Of a DNA stretch of 64,000 nt, positions 1-8,387 are shown in pieces (the stretch's first letter is position 1; every line of letters begins with the position of its first letter). The DNA comes from JACVRW01 sp963765135. Lineage in GTDB: Bacteria; Actinomycetota; Thermoleophilia; Solirubrobacterales; Thermoleophilaceae. The notes under the pieces are model-generated. The model was not told where the DNA came from. It worked only from the letters and a program-made list of their open reading frames with translations, and did no database searches. The position numbers and the translations under genes were made by a program. The stretch lies in assembly GCA_963765135.1 (NCBI GenBank), contig CAVXUX010000002.1, positions 1,133,159-1,197,158 of the forward strand, written 5' to 3'.

Positions 1-1
1 G

Positions 2-823
2 GAGCGCTGGCTTCCCGCCATGGCCCGCCTCGAAGCGATCGGGGCGTTCGCACTCACCGAGCCCGCCCACGGCTCCGACTCGGTCGCGCTCGAGACGACC
101 GCTCGCCGCGATGGCGGCGACTGGGTGCTGGACGGCGCCAAGCGCTGGATAGGCAACGGCTCCATCGCCGACGTGGTCGTCGTGTGGTCCCGCTCGGAAG
201 AGGACGGTCAGGTCAAGGGCTTCCTGGTCGAGACCGACACGCCGGGTTTCGGGGCCGAGACGATGACGGGGAAGGGCGCCGCGCGCGCGATCTGGCAGGC
301 GGAGATAGAGCTCGACGGTGTGCGGGTCCCCGAGAGCGCCCGGCTGCCGGGAGCGAACACGTTCAAGGACGCCGGCCAGGTGCTCGTGACGACCCGCTCG
401 ACGTGCGCGTGGGCCGCGCTCGGGCACGCCGTGGCGGCGTACGACGCGGCTCTTACCTACGCCAAGGAGCGCGTCCAGTTCGGGAAGCCCCTCTGCAGCT
501 TCCAGATCGTCCAGGAGCGCCTCGTCCGCATGCTCTCGGAAATCACCGGCATGCAGCTGTACTGCATGCAGCTCGCCCGCCTCGAGGAGGCCGGGCAGCT
601 GACCGACACGATCGCCGGGCTCGCGAAGTACAACAACACGCGGAAGGCACGCGCGGTGATCGCCGACGCGCGTGACATGCTGGGCGGGAACGGCGTCCTC
701 CTGGCTAACCACGTGATCCGCCACATGGGCGACATCGAGGTCATCCACACCTTTGAGGGCACCGAGACGATGCAGGCGCTGATCGTCGGGCGCGACATCA
801 CGGGCGTCGGCGCGTTCGTATAG
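2..823 (+). CDS. acyl-CoA dehydrogenase (glutaryl-CoA dehydrogenase-like), 5'-truncated by window edge
   Basis: FAD-dependent alpha,beta-dehydrogenase of acyl-CoA thioesters. The frame is open to the window edge, and the residues before the first ATG (20) read as family sequence (ERWLPAMA), so the gene begins upstream and only about 270 C-terminal residues are seen. Visible landmarks are the substrate-loop region GAFALTEPAHGSD, the C-terminal helical bundle with RVQFGKPLCSFQ, and the end motif FEGTETMQALIVGRDITG, which resembles glutaryl-CoA dehydrogenases, where the EGT glutamate is the catalytic base. It is separated by 50 bp from a PucR regulator and may feed or drain the aromatic operon downstream. 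The substrate cannot be fixed from this fragment. Confidence 0.85.
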   Translation, partial: ERWLPAMARLEAIGAFALTEPAHGSDSVALETTARRDGGDWVLDGAKRWIGNGSIADVVVVWSRSEEDGQVKGFLVETDTPGFGAETMTGKGAARAIWQAEIELDGVRVPESARLPGANTFKDAGQVLVTTRSTCAWAALGHAVAAYDAALTYAKERVQFGKPLCSFQIVQERLVRMLSEITGMQLYCMQLARLEEAGQLTDTIAGLAKYNNTRKARAVIADARDMLGGNGVLLANHVIRHMGDIEVIHTFEGTETMQALIVGRDITGVGAFV

Positions 824-873
824 ACGCGCGCACGCGCGCGAACCCCGCGCGCGGGAGTACGATCGGCACTGAG

Positions 874-2145
874 ATGGCCACGCCGGCGTCAGCCGAGCCC
901 GACGCCCTCCCTAAGGATGCCGCCGCGCGTGCGGTGAGAGAGCTCGCCGCGGACCTGCTCCCGTCGACGCGAGAGATCTCGCAAGCCCTCGTGGACCACC
1001 TCGCCGCCGCGCTCCCCGAGCTGGCGGCGGGCGACGACGAATTGCGCGAAGCGATGCTCGCCAGCGGCGAGGCGAACATCGACCAGGTGCTGCGACTGCT
1101 GCGCGCGGGCGCGGATGCCGACGCGGTGGTCGTGCCGATCGAGGTCGCGCAGCACGTCCGCGGCCTCGTACGCCACGGGGTCACGCTGCCGGTGCTGCTG
1201 CGCTCCTATCGCCTCGGGCACGCGTGGTTCTGGGACCGCTGGTCGCAGGCGCTGCACGACCGCATCGAAAGCCTCGAGGATCTCCTCGCGGCGCAGGAGC
1301 AGAGCTCGGCGTTCATGTTCGCCTACGTGGACCGGATCTCCGACATCCTCGTGGAGGACTACGGCAGCGAGCGCGAGCGAATGGCACGCGGCGCTGCGCA
1401 GCTGCGCGGAGACACCGTCCGCTCGATCCTCGCCGGCGAGCCGATTGACGAGGAGCTCGCCGTACAGAGGCTCGGCTACGAGCTGCGCCGGCACCACGTT
1501 TCGCTGCGGCTGTCGAGCAGTGCGAGAGAGGTCCGCGGGCTGGAGCGGGCCGCGCGCGAGGCCGCGGCCGCACTGGGACCGGGTGAGCCGCTCGTGATTC
1601 CGTCCGGCGTGGCGAGCCTGGATGTGTGGTGCGGCGCGTACGAGCCTCCCACGGCCGCGGCCCTCGAGGCCTACGTGCCGCCCGATGGGGTGCGCGTCGC
1701 GTTCGGCGGGCCCGGCCGGGACGTCCCCGGATTCCGCCGGACCCATGCCGAGGCCATGCAGGCCGCGCGCGTGGCCGCACTCGCCGGCGACTCGGCTGCC
1801 GCGGTGACTAGCTACCAGAGCGTCGAGCTCGTATCGCTGCTGGCGGGCGACCTGCCGAGGGCGCGCAGGTTCGTCGCGGCGCAGCTCGGGCCGCTCGCGT
1901 CCACATCCGAGACCGCGGAGCGGCTGCGCGAGACCGTTCTCGCCTTCCTCGCCGCCGGGGGGAGCGGCACCCGCGCCGCCAAGGAGCTCTACGTCCACCA
2001 GAACACCGTGACCTATCGCGTCAAGCAGGCAGAGGAGCTGATGGGCCGACGGGTCAACCACAGCCCGGTCGAGCTGGTGTGCGCGCTCACGCTGGCCGCC
2101 ACGCTTGGCGCCGCCGTGCTGGCCGACGAGATCGCCTCTGGCTGA
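874..2145 (+). CDS. PucR-family transcriptional regulator (CdaR/PucR C-terminal HTH)
   Basis: A 423-residue one-component regulator. The N-terminal 170 residues are a helical sensor-like region, the middle resembles the GGDEF-like domain of CdaR-type proteins, and the C-terminal 60 residues carry the PucR helix-turn-helix, recognisable as GSGTRAAKELYVHQNTVTYR. Family members usually act as activators responding to a pathway metabolite. It lies immediately upstream of, and on the same strand as, the CoA ligase and ring-cleavage operon (2273-9256), so it is the natural candidate regulator of that operon; the 127-bp gap between them would hold the operon promoter. The start is ATG 874, with no strong ribosome-binding site. 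Confidence 0.85.
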   Translation: MATPASAEPDALPKDAAARAVRELAADLLPSTREISQALVDHLAAALPELAAGDDELREAMLASGEANIDQVLRLLRAGADADAVVVPIEVAQHVRGLVRHGVTLPVLLRSYRLGHAWFWDRWSQALHDRIESLEDLLAAQEQSSAFMFAYVDRISDILVEDYGSERERMARGAAQLRGDTVRSILAGEPIDEELAVQRLGYELRRHHVSLRLSSSAREVRGLERAAREAAAALGPGEPLVIPSGVASLDVWCGAYEPPTAAALEAYVPPDGVRVAFGGPGRDVPGFRRTHAEAMQAARVAALAGDSAAAVTSYQSVELVSLLAGDLPRARRFVAAQLGPLASTSETAERLRETVLAFLAAGGSGTRAAKELYVHQNTVTYRVKQAEELMGRRVNHSPVELVCALTLAATLGAAVLADEIASG

Positions 2146-2272
2146 GCCCGCCCAGCGCCTTGTGGTGCGACCACAACGAGCCGCGGAACTTCGTCGCCTG
2201 CCCCCATAGGCCGCGGCGCCGGGCGCCCGTAGGTTCCCGTGAGCGAACCAGCATTCGAGACGAGGAGCACCG

Positions 2273-3757
2273 ATGTCCGCCACCCAGATCGCAAACGTCC
2301 CCCTGGCCGGCCTCCCGGAGGCGCGCGCCGGCGCAGAGCCGCACGCGCCCGCGCTCGCCGACGACGCGGGCACGCTCGACAACGCCGCGTTCGCCGACCG
2401 CGTCGCCCGCGCGGCCGCGCTGTTCGACCGCCTCGGCGTCCGCGCCGGCGATGTCGTGGCGATCGCAATGCCGAACCGGGTCGAGCTGATCATCGCCCTC
2501 TTCGCGGCCTGGCGTCTCGGCGCAGCGGCGACGCCCGTAAACCCCGCGCTCACTCCGACCGAGATGCAGTATCAAGTGGATGACGCAGGCGCCAAGGTCG
2601 TGGTCGGCGACGGCCTCGAGCTCGACGCCACGGTCGTCGACGTCGACGCGCTCGCGGCGGAGCCGTCCGCCCACCGGGTGGCCGCCGACATGCGACCCGA
2701 CTCGCTGGCGCTGCTGATCTACACCAGCGGGACGACCGGCAAGCCGAAGGGCGTGATGCTCGACCACGCCAACATCGCCGCGATGTGCGACATGACGCGC
2801 GCGGGTCTCGGCATCACAGCTGTCGACCACAGCCTGCTGATCCTTCCGCTCTTCCACGTCAACGGCATCGTCGTCGGGACGCTGACGCCGTTGCTCGCCG
2901 GTGGCCGCGTGACGGTCGCGGGCCGCTTCAGCCCGAAGACCTTCTTCGGGCTCGTCGAGCGGATCCGCCCGACGTACTTCTCGGCCGTGCCGGCGATCTA
3001 CGCGATGCTGACCTCGATGCCCGAGGCCCAGACGGCCGACACGTCATCGCTGCGGCTGGTCGTGTGCGGCGCGGCCCCGATGCCCGCCGAGCTGATCGCC
3101 CGCGTCGAGGACGTCCTCGGCGTCGCGCTCGTCGAAGGCTACGGGCTCTCCGAGGGTTCTTGCGCCTCGACGCTCAACCCCTTCGACGGCGTCCGCAAGC
3201 CCGGCACAGTCGGCCTCCCGCTGCCCGGCCAGGAGGTGCGCGTCGTCGACCAGCTCGGCAATTCTGTTCCGCAGGGAGAGCGCGGGGAGATCGTCATCCG
3301 CGGCGCCAACGTGATGCGCGGCTACCTCAACCGGCCCGAGGACACCGCCAAGACGATCATCGATGGCTGGCTCCATACCGGCGACGTCGGCATCTTCGAC
3401 GAGGACGGCTACCTGCGGATCGTCGACCGCATCAAGGACATGATCATCCGCGGCGGCGAGAACATCTACCCCAAGGAGATCGAGACGGTCCTCTACAGCA
3501 ACGATGCCGTGCTCGAGGCCGCGGTCGTCGGACAGGCGGACGACGTGCTCGGTGAGGTCGTCGTCGCCTACGTCTCGGTCCGGCCCGGGGCGACTGTCAC
3601 GGTCGAGGAGCTCGAGGCGCTGTGCGCCGAGCGGCTCGCCAAGTACAAGCGCCCGGTGGCGATCGAGCTCCTCGACGAGATCCCCAAGAATCACGTCGGC
3701 AAGATCGACAAGCCGGCGCTCAGGAAGGAAGCTGTGATCGAGGGAGAACGCCCGTGA
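2273..3757 (+). CDS. AMP-forming acyl-CoA synthetase/ligase
   Basis: ANL-superfamily enzyme of normal length (494 residues) that activates a carboxylic acid to its CoA thioester through an acyl-adenylate. The P-loop-like motif YTSGTTGKPKG lies near residue 149, EGYGLSEGS near 288, and the hinge region GWLHTGDVG near 364; the C-terminal lysine motif region is PKNHVGKIDK. A GAGGAG ribosome-binding site sits 7 nt before ATG 2273. It is the first gene of an overlapping operon: its TGA overlaps the GTG of the next gene. Context suggests an aromatic or phenylpropanoid-type acid, but the substrate is not readable from the sequence. Confidence 0.88.
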   Translation: MSATQIANVPLAGLPEARAGAEPHAPALADDAGTLDNAAFADRVARAAALFDRLGVRAGDVVAIAMPNRVELIIALFAAWRLGAAATPVNPALTPTEMQYQVDDAGAKVVVGDGLELDATVVDVDALAAEPSAHRVAADMRPDSLALLIYTSGTTGKPKGVMLDHANIAAMCDMTRAGLGITAVDHSLLILPLFHVNGIVVGTLTPLLAGGRVTVAGRFSPKTFFGLVERIRPTYFSAVPAIYAMLTSMPEAQTADTSSLRLVVCGAAPMPAELIARVEDVLGVALVEGYGLSEGSCASTLNPFDGVRKPGTVGLPLPGQEVRVVDQLGNSVPQGERGEIVIRGANVMRGYLNRPEDTAKTIIDGWLHTGDVGIFDEDGYLRIVDRIKDMIIRGGENIYPKEIETVLYSNDAVLEAAVVGQADDVLGEVVVAYVSVRPGATVTVEELEALCAERLAKYKRPVAIELLDEIPKNHVGKIDKPALRKEAVIEGERP

Positions 3758-4693
3758 AGCTCCGCGTGACAGCCCAAGGACTGATCGGCGAGGACGCCGA
3801 GCGAGGGCGCTGGGTACGCCTTCCGGGCTCTGAGGACCTGCTGTCTTTCCTGGCGGGTGGCGACGAGACGTGGGGGCGGGCCGAGGCCGCGATGGCAAGC
3901 GCGCCGCAGGCCGATCCGAGCACCGCCTTGCTGCCCTTCCACCCGCGCTCGATCCGGGCGTTCATGCTGTGGGAGCAGCACGTGATCGACTCGAGCCGGA
4001 TGCTCGTCAAGAGGTTCTTCCCGGCGCCCGATGGCGAAGGTCATCCTGGGGTACGAGCGGCTCACCGGCAGGACGTTCCCGAAGCTCAAGCCGAACGACC
4101 GCTTCCGAGAGGCGCCGACATTCTACGTCGCGAACCACACGTCGGTGCTCGCCGACGGCGAGGACATGTGGTGGCCGTCGCACACGAAGTACCTCGACTT
4201 CGAGCTCGAGCTCGCCTGCGTGCTCGCGAAGCCGCTCGTCGACGCGACGCCGGAGGAGGCGATCGACGCGGTGGGCGGCTGGTTCATCATGAACGACTGG
4301 AGCGCGCGCGACGTTCAGGCGGACGACGCGCGGCGCAACATCTTCGGCCCCGTCGTCAAATCGAAGACGTTCGCCAATTCGATCGGCTTCGACGTCGTGA
4401 CCGCGGACGCGGTGCCGGACTGGACCGCGATGCGCGGCCGCGTGCGCGTCGACGGCCAGCTCTGGTGCGAGGGAACGACGGCGAATCCGCAGCACACGCT
4501 CGGCGCGATGCTCGCCTACGCGTCCGCCGGCGAGAAGCTCGACGCGGGTGACGTGATCTCGACGGGCACGATGCCCGGCTGCTGCGGCCTCGAGCTCGAC
4601 CGCTGGATCCAGCCGGGACAGACCGTCGAGCTCGAGATCGACGGGATCGGCACGCTCACCAACCGGATCAGCCCGACCGCGGTGCCCGTGTGA
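3754..4693 (+). CDS. fumarylacetoacetate hydrolase (FAH) family protein, one apparent +1 frameshift
   Basis: Metal-dependent hydrolase/decarboxylase of the FAH superfamily. GTG 3754 overlaps the preceding stop (GTGA). The frame shifts at about 4030, where a CCC run appears to hold one extra C; removing it joins the two parts into a 312-residue protein of normal length. The metal-binding signature LDFELELACVL (ExE) and the motif MNDWSARDVQ are intact after the shift. FAH-family enzymes cleave C-C bonds of acyl-pyruvates or handle 2-oxo-dienoates, so it could replace the missing MhpC-type hydrolase in this meta-cleavage operon. It could instead be an isomerase; the family does not settle which. 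Confidence 0.8.
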
Positions 4694-6216
4694 TGGCCGA
4701 CTGCGACGTGCTCATCTGCGGCCTCGGCCCGGTGGGCCAGCTGCTCGCGCTGCTGCTCGACGAGCTCGGGGTGTCGGTCATCGCCTTCGATAAGGCGAGC
4801 GAGCCCTACGACCTGCCGCGCGCGGCCGTCGTGGACGACGAGGTCATGCGCATCTTCCAGGCCGCCGGCGTGGACCGGGAGGTCATGCGAGCCGCGCAGG
4901 TCGCGCCGGTGGTGAGCCTCGTCGATCGCAGGGGGCGGGCGACGGAGGTGTTCCGCTTCGGCGACGGCGAGCTCGGGCACCCGCCGCTCGTCTCGATCCA
5001 CCAGCCGTCGTTCGAGCGCGTGATGGTCGCGGCGCTCGAACGGCGTGGCGTCGACCTGCGCTGGGAGCGACGGCTCGACTCGCTGGACCGCCGCGGCCGC
5101 GATGTCAGCGCCTGGGTGCGGCCCTCGGGCGGCGGGCCCGCCACCGAGCTGCGCGCGCGCTACCTCGTCGGTTGCGACGGGGCCCGCAGCGCCGTGCGCG
5201 CCCGGCTGGGCGTCGCGTTCGGCGGGTCGACGTTCGCTCAGCGCTGGCTCGTCGTGGACGGCACGCTCGACCGGCCGCTCGCGCGCGCGCCGCACCCCCA
5301 TTTCGTCGGCGATCCGGCGCGGCCGGCCGTCTGTCTGCCGATGTCGCCCGGCAGGCACCGCTGGGAGTGGATGATCCACCCGGGCGAGGACGCGGAGCGC
5401 TTTCTCGCGCCGGGGCGGATCCGCGAGCTGATGGAGCCGTGGATCACGGACGAACGGGTCGACGTCGAGCGGGCGGTTGTCTACACGTTCCATGCGCGCC
5501 GAGCGGAGCGGTGGCGTGCCGGGCGGGTGCTGCTCGCGGGCGACGCCGCTCACACCATGCCGCCGTTCGTCGGCCAAGGCTTCAGCTCGGGGGCGCGCGA
5601 CGCGGGGAACCTGGCGTGGAAGCTCGACGCGGTTCTGCGCGGCGCACCGGAGCGGCTGCTGGACAGCTACCAGGTCGAGCGATGCCGGCACGTGACGAAG
5701 ATGCAGAACTTCGCAATCCGCTGGGGCGCGGCGGTGCAGACGCGGCGGCCCGGGCTGGCCCGGCTGCGCGACTCGGCGATCGGCGGGCTCGAGAGCACCG
5801 GCGTGCTCGATTGGCTCCAGTCGCGCGCAAAGCCGCTGCCGACCGCGGCCGCCGGAGCGTTTGCGAACCGTCCCCATCCGTTTCCGCCGAACCGCAAGGT
5901 CGGGGCGCTGTTCCCGCAGCCCGTGATCGACGGCGTCCGCCTCGACGACCGGCTTGGGACGGGATGGGGCGCTGTGTCGGCCTCCCCCGAAGCCAGTGCG
6001 CGCCTGCGCGCGGCGGGACTCACCGTGCTCGATGGCCCGGACGACGCCTGGCTTCGCCGCCACTCGCTCGACTTCGCGCTCCTGCGCCCCGACCGGTACG
6101 TCTTCGCGTGCGGGGCCGCGGCGGAGGCCGGAGCCGCGGCAGCCGCCGCCCGGCGGCTGGTTGGGGATGGGCTTCGAAGCGCAGCGATTGCCTCGCGCGG
6201 GGCGGTGGCGGCGTGA
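4693..6216 (+). CDS. FAD-dependent aromatic hydroxylase (MhpA-like)
   Basis: Group A flavoprotein monooxygenase of about 507 residues that hydroxylates a phenolic ring using NAD(P)H and O2. The N-terminal Rossmann motif GLGPVGQLLALLLDELG lies at residues 10-26, DLPRAAVVDDEVMRIFQ matches 3-(3-hydroxyphenyl)propionate hydroxylases, and the second FAD motif is GDAAHTMPPFVGQG near residue 287. The C-terminal thioredoxin-like tail typical of PHBH/MhpA relatives is present but degenerate. ATG 4693 overlaps the FAH stop (TGATG); GTG 4690 is an alternative start. It would prepare the catechol-type substrate for the extradiol dioxygenase two genes downstream. Confidence 0.87.
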   Translation: MADCDVLICGLGPVGQLLALLLDELGVSVIAFDKASEPYDLPRAAVVDDEVMRIFQAAGVDREVMRAAQVAPVVSLVDRRGRATEVFRFGDGELGHPPLVSIHQPSFERVMVAALERRGVDLRWERRLDSLDRRGRDVSAWVRPSGGGPATELRARYLVGCDGARSAVRARLGVAFGGSTFAQRWLVVDGTLDRPLARAPHPHFVGDPARPAVCLPMSPGRHRWEWMIHPGEDAERFLAPGRIRELMEPWITDERVDVERAVVYTFHARRAERWRAGRVLLAGDAAHTMPPFVGQGFSSGARDAGNLAWKLDAVLRGAPERLLDSYQVERCRHVTKMQNFAIRWGAAVQTRRPGLARLRDSAIGGLESTGVLDWLQSRAKPLPTAAAGAFANRPHPFPPNRKVGALFPQPVIDGVRLDDRLGTGWGAVSASPEASARLRAAGLTVLDGPDDAWLRRHSLDFALLRPDRYVFACGAAAEAGAAAAAARRLVGDGLRSAAIASRGAVAA

Positions 6217-7028
6217 TCGCGCTGCTCGGCGCGACGGGCACGATCGGGCGGCACGTCGCCGCTGACCTCGCCGAGCGCGGCGCCGATGCGCGCGCGGTCG
6301 TGCGCGACCCGAGCCGAAGCGATGTGCCGCTGCCGGTGGTGCACGGCGACCTGACGCGGCCGCAGACGCTCCGCGCGGCGTTCGACGGAGCCGAGCGGCT
6401 GCTGCTCCTGACACCGCACGGTCCCGATCAGGATCTGCACGAGGCGGCGGCGGTCGAGGCCGCGGTCGCCGCCGGGGTGCAGCGGATCGTGAAGGTGTCC
6501 GGCGGGGCCCCCTCGCTCGGGCCGAACGGTCCGTCGCCGACGGCGGTCGGCCACTGGCGCACCGAGCGGCTGATCGAGGCGTCGGGCCTGCGCTGGACGT
6601 TCCTGCGGCCGAGCTTCCTGATGCAGAACCTGCTGTCGCTGCCGCTGACCGGCGGCCTGCTTCTCGCGCCGATGGGCCATGCGCCGGTCGCCATGGTCGA
6701 CGCGCGCGACGTCGCCGCCTGTGCGGTCGCGGCCCTGACGGGGAGCGACGGCGACGGCGCCTGGCACCTTACGGGACCCGCGGGGGTGACGTTCGCCGAT
6801 GTCGCGCCGTATCTTGGGGCGCGGCGCTACCTGAACCTCCCGAGGAAGGTCGCGGCGACAGTCATGCGCAGGCGCGGAGCGCCGGCGTTCGAGGTCGAGC
6901 ACGCCATCGGCATGGCGGCATATCTGGCCTCGGGCGCCGACGGTGCCCCGACGAACGACGTCCGCCGGCTGACCGGCCGCCCGCCGCGGTCGCTCGAGCA
7001 GTTCTTCAAAGACGAGAAAGGCACATGA
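6213..7028 (+). CDS. NmrA-like NAD(P)-binding protein (atypical SDR)
   Basis: A 271-residue protein with an N-terminal dinucleotide fold: GATGTIGRHVAADLAERG starts at residue 5. The body resembles NmrA/TMR-type atypical short-chain dehydrogenases (ERLLLLTPHGPDQ, WTFLRPSFLMQN), which often lack a complete catalytic triad and act as reductases or redox sensors. GTG 6213 overlaps the hydroxylase stop (GTGA), so it is translationally coupled. The longer open frame reaching back inside the hydroxylase gene is a shadow. Its place between hydroxylase and dioxygenase suggests a quinone or enone reductase role, which is inference. Confidence 0.78.
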   Translation: MIALLGATGTIGRHVAADLAERGADARAVVRDPSRSDVPLPVVHGDLTRPQTLRAAFDGAERLLLLTPHGPDQDLHEAAAVEAAVAAGVQRIVKVSGGAPSLGPNGPSPTAVGHWRTERLIEASGLRWTFLRPSFLMQNLLSLPLTGGLLLAPMGHAPVAMVDARDVAACAVAALTGSDGDGAWHLTGPAGVTFADVAPYLGARRYLNLPRKVAATVMRRRGAPAFEVEHAIGMAAYLASGADGAPTNDVRRLTGRPPRSLEQFFKDEKGT

Positions 7029-7957
7029 CACCGATGGTCACACGGATGGGCCACATCGCTCTACGCGTCCCGGATCTGGACGCCTCCGTCGCGTTCCAGC
7101 AGGACGTGCTCGGGATGGTCGAGACCGAGCGCAGCGCAGGCGTGAGCTACCTCACCTGCAACGAGCGCCACCACGAACTGATGCTGATCCAGGACCCGGT
7201 GCGGCGCGGCTACGACCACGTCGCTCTCGAGGTCGCGGATGCAGCGGCGCTCGCGGCAGCGATGCGCTCCGCGGAGGTCGCGGGCGGTCAGATCATCGGC
7301 GACGTCTACGACGGCGAGCCGGGCATCGACCGCGCAGTGCGCGTGCTCGCGCCCGGCGGTCACGTCTTCAAGCTCTTCTGCGGCATGGAGACGGTCGCCG
7401 CTCCCCAACCGGGCGACCGTCCCGAGAAGTTCGAGCACGCGTCCGTGAAGGTGCTCAAGATGAGGCCGCTCGAACGCTTCCTGCAGCAGGGGCTGGGCTT
7501 CCGCTTCAGCGATCGCTTGGGCACGACCGCCAGCTGGTGGCACTGCGACGAGGATCACCACGGCATGGCGATCGTGCGCGCGCCGCGCAGCGAGCTCTCG
7601 CATTACGCCTTCACGGTCGAGGACCTGAACGCCATGGGCCGCGTCGCCGATCGCCTCAAGCTCCACCGCGACGCGCGGCTGATCTGGGGCCCGTCCCGGC
7701 ATGGCCCCGGCAACAACCAGTTCATGTACTTCCACGACCACGACGGCGCGATGATCGAGCTCTGCTCCGACATCGCCCAGATGGGCGACTACCAGCCCCG
7801 CAGGTGGCCGGGCGGTCTCAAGCCGATCAACCAGTGGGGCGGGCCGCCGCCCGTGCGGTTCATCCTCACCGGCTTCCCGCTGGTGAAGCCGACCGCCGGC
7901 CGGCCGCCGTACGCGATGCGGCCTGACCGAACGCCCACCGCATCAGCCCGGACCTGA
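7025..7957 (+). CDS. extradiol ring-cleavage dioxygenase, type I (VOC fold)
   Basis: A 310-residue two-domain vicinal-oxygen-chelate dioxygenase that opens catecholic rings next to the hydroxyls using Fe(II) or Mn(II). The expected metal ligands are all visible: His138 (EHASVKV), His193 (LSHYAFTVED) and Glu245 (GAMIELCSD). The N-terminal domain begins MGHIALRVPDLDASVAF. ATG 7025 overlaps the previous stop (ATGA). It supplies the ring-opening step of the pathway implied by the neighbouring hydroxylase and hydratase. Chain length and ligands fit catechol 2,3-dioxygenase/BphC relatives; the exact catechol is unknown. Confidence 0.87.
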   Translation: MTPMVTRMGHIALRVPDLDASVAFQQDVLGMVETERSAGVSYLTCNERHHELMLIQDPVRRGYDHVALEVADAAALAAAMRSAEVAGGQIIGDVYDGEPGIDRAVRVLAPGGHVFKLFCGMETVAAPQPGDRPEKFEHASVKVLKMRPLERFLQQGLGFRFSDRLGTTASWWHCDEDHHGMAIVRAPRSELSHYAFTVEDLNAMGRVADRLKLHRDARLIWGPSRHGPGNNQFMYFHDHDGAMIELCSDIAQMGDYQPRRWPGGLKPINQWGGPPPVRFILTGFPLVKPTAGRPPYAMRPDRTPTASART

Positions 7958-8003
7958 CGAGAAACGAAGCCGCGAGCGTCCCGCAGAGGGTTTCGACGAC
8001 GCG

Positions 8004-8387
8004 GTGGGGCATCGCGTGGCACTGTTGCTCCGCCGGCGACGCGGGTCCGCGGCGGCACGTTCCGCCGGTTTGTGCACGAGCGGGTTGGGCCGGCGCTGTT
8101 CGCGGCGGGCGCCCGGGACCTGCGGACCTACACCTTTCTGCCATGGTCGCGGTTCGTGCATTCCACGCCCGGCGTCTCGCACGACAACCCGACCTATCGC
8201 CGGTACCACGGCGCCGCGGTCTTCGGCACCGACGACCGCGCGGGCGCCGACGAGCTGCTCGGCTCCGCCCAGGTCGCGGCGCTCGTCGCGGATCAGCACA
8301 CGGCCGTCACCGCCGTGCACGCGTTCAGCGTCGACCGCTCGGTCCCGGTCGAACCGGATGACCACACGGTCGAGCCCTCGGGCCTGA
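8004..8387 (+). CDS. EthD-like dimeric alpha/beta-barrel protein, frame interrupted
   Basis: The reading is composite. A GTG at 8004 gives VGHRVALLLRRR, typical of the first strand of EthD/ABM-type proteins. After a probable missing base near 8050 the second frame gives GGTFRRFVHERVGPALF and then HSTPGVSHDNPTYRRY. A TGA in the first frame at 8385-8387 overlaps the ATG of the hydratase (TGATG), the same coupling used elsewhere in this operon. Without the shifts, the second frame runs on from GTG 8072 into the hydratase as one 394-residue open frame, so a true fusion is possible. EthD-like proteins are small accessory proteins or cofactor-free oxygenases; the function here is unknown. Confidence 0.4.
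   Translation: MGHRVALLLRRRRGSAAARSAGLCTSGLGRRCSRRAPGTCGPTPFCHGRGSCIPRPASRTTTRPIAGTTAPRSSAPTTARAPTSCSAPPRSRRSSRISTRPSPPCTRSASTARSRSNRMTTRSSPRA

Noticed and set aside
889..2553. Long minus-strand open frame of 554 codons opposite the PucR gene
   Set aside because: High GC creates long antisense frames; the plus-strand frame encodes a clear PucR protein and the antisense translation has no family features.
4516..6414. Long minus-strand frame opposite the MhpA-like hydroxylase
   Set aside because: Composition is arginine- and alanine-rich shadow sequence; the opposite strand has all hydroxylase motifs.
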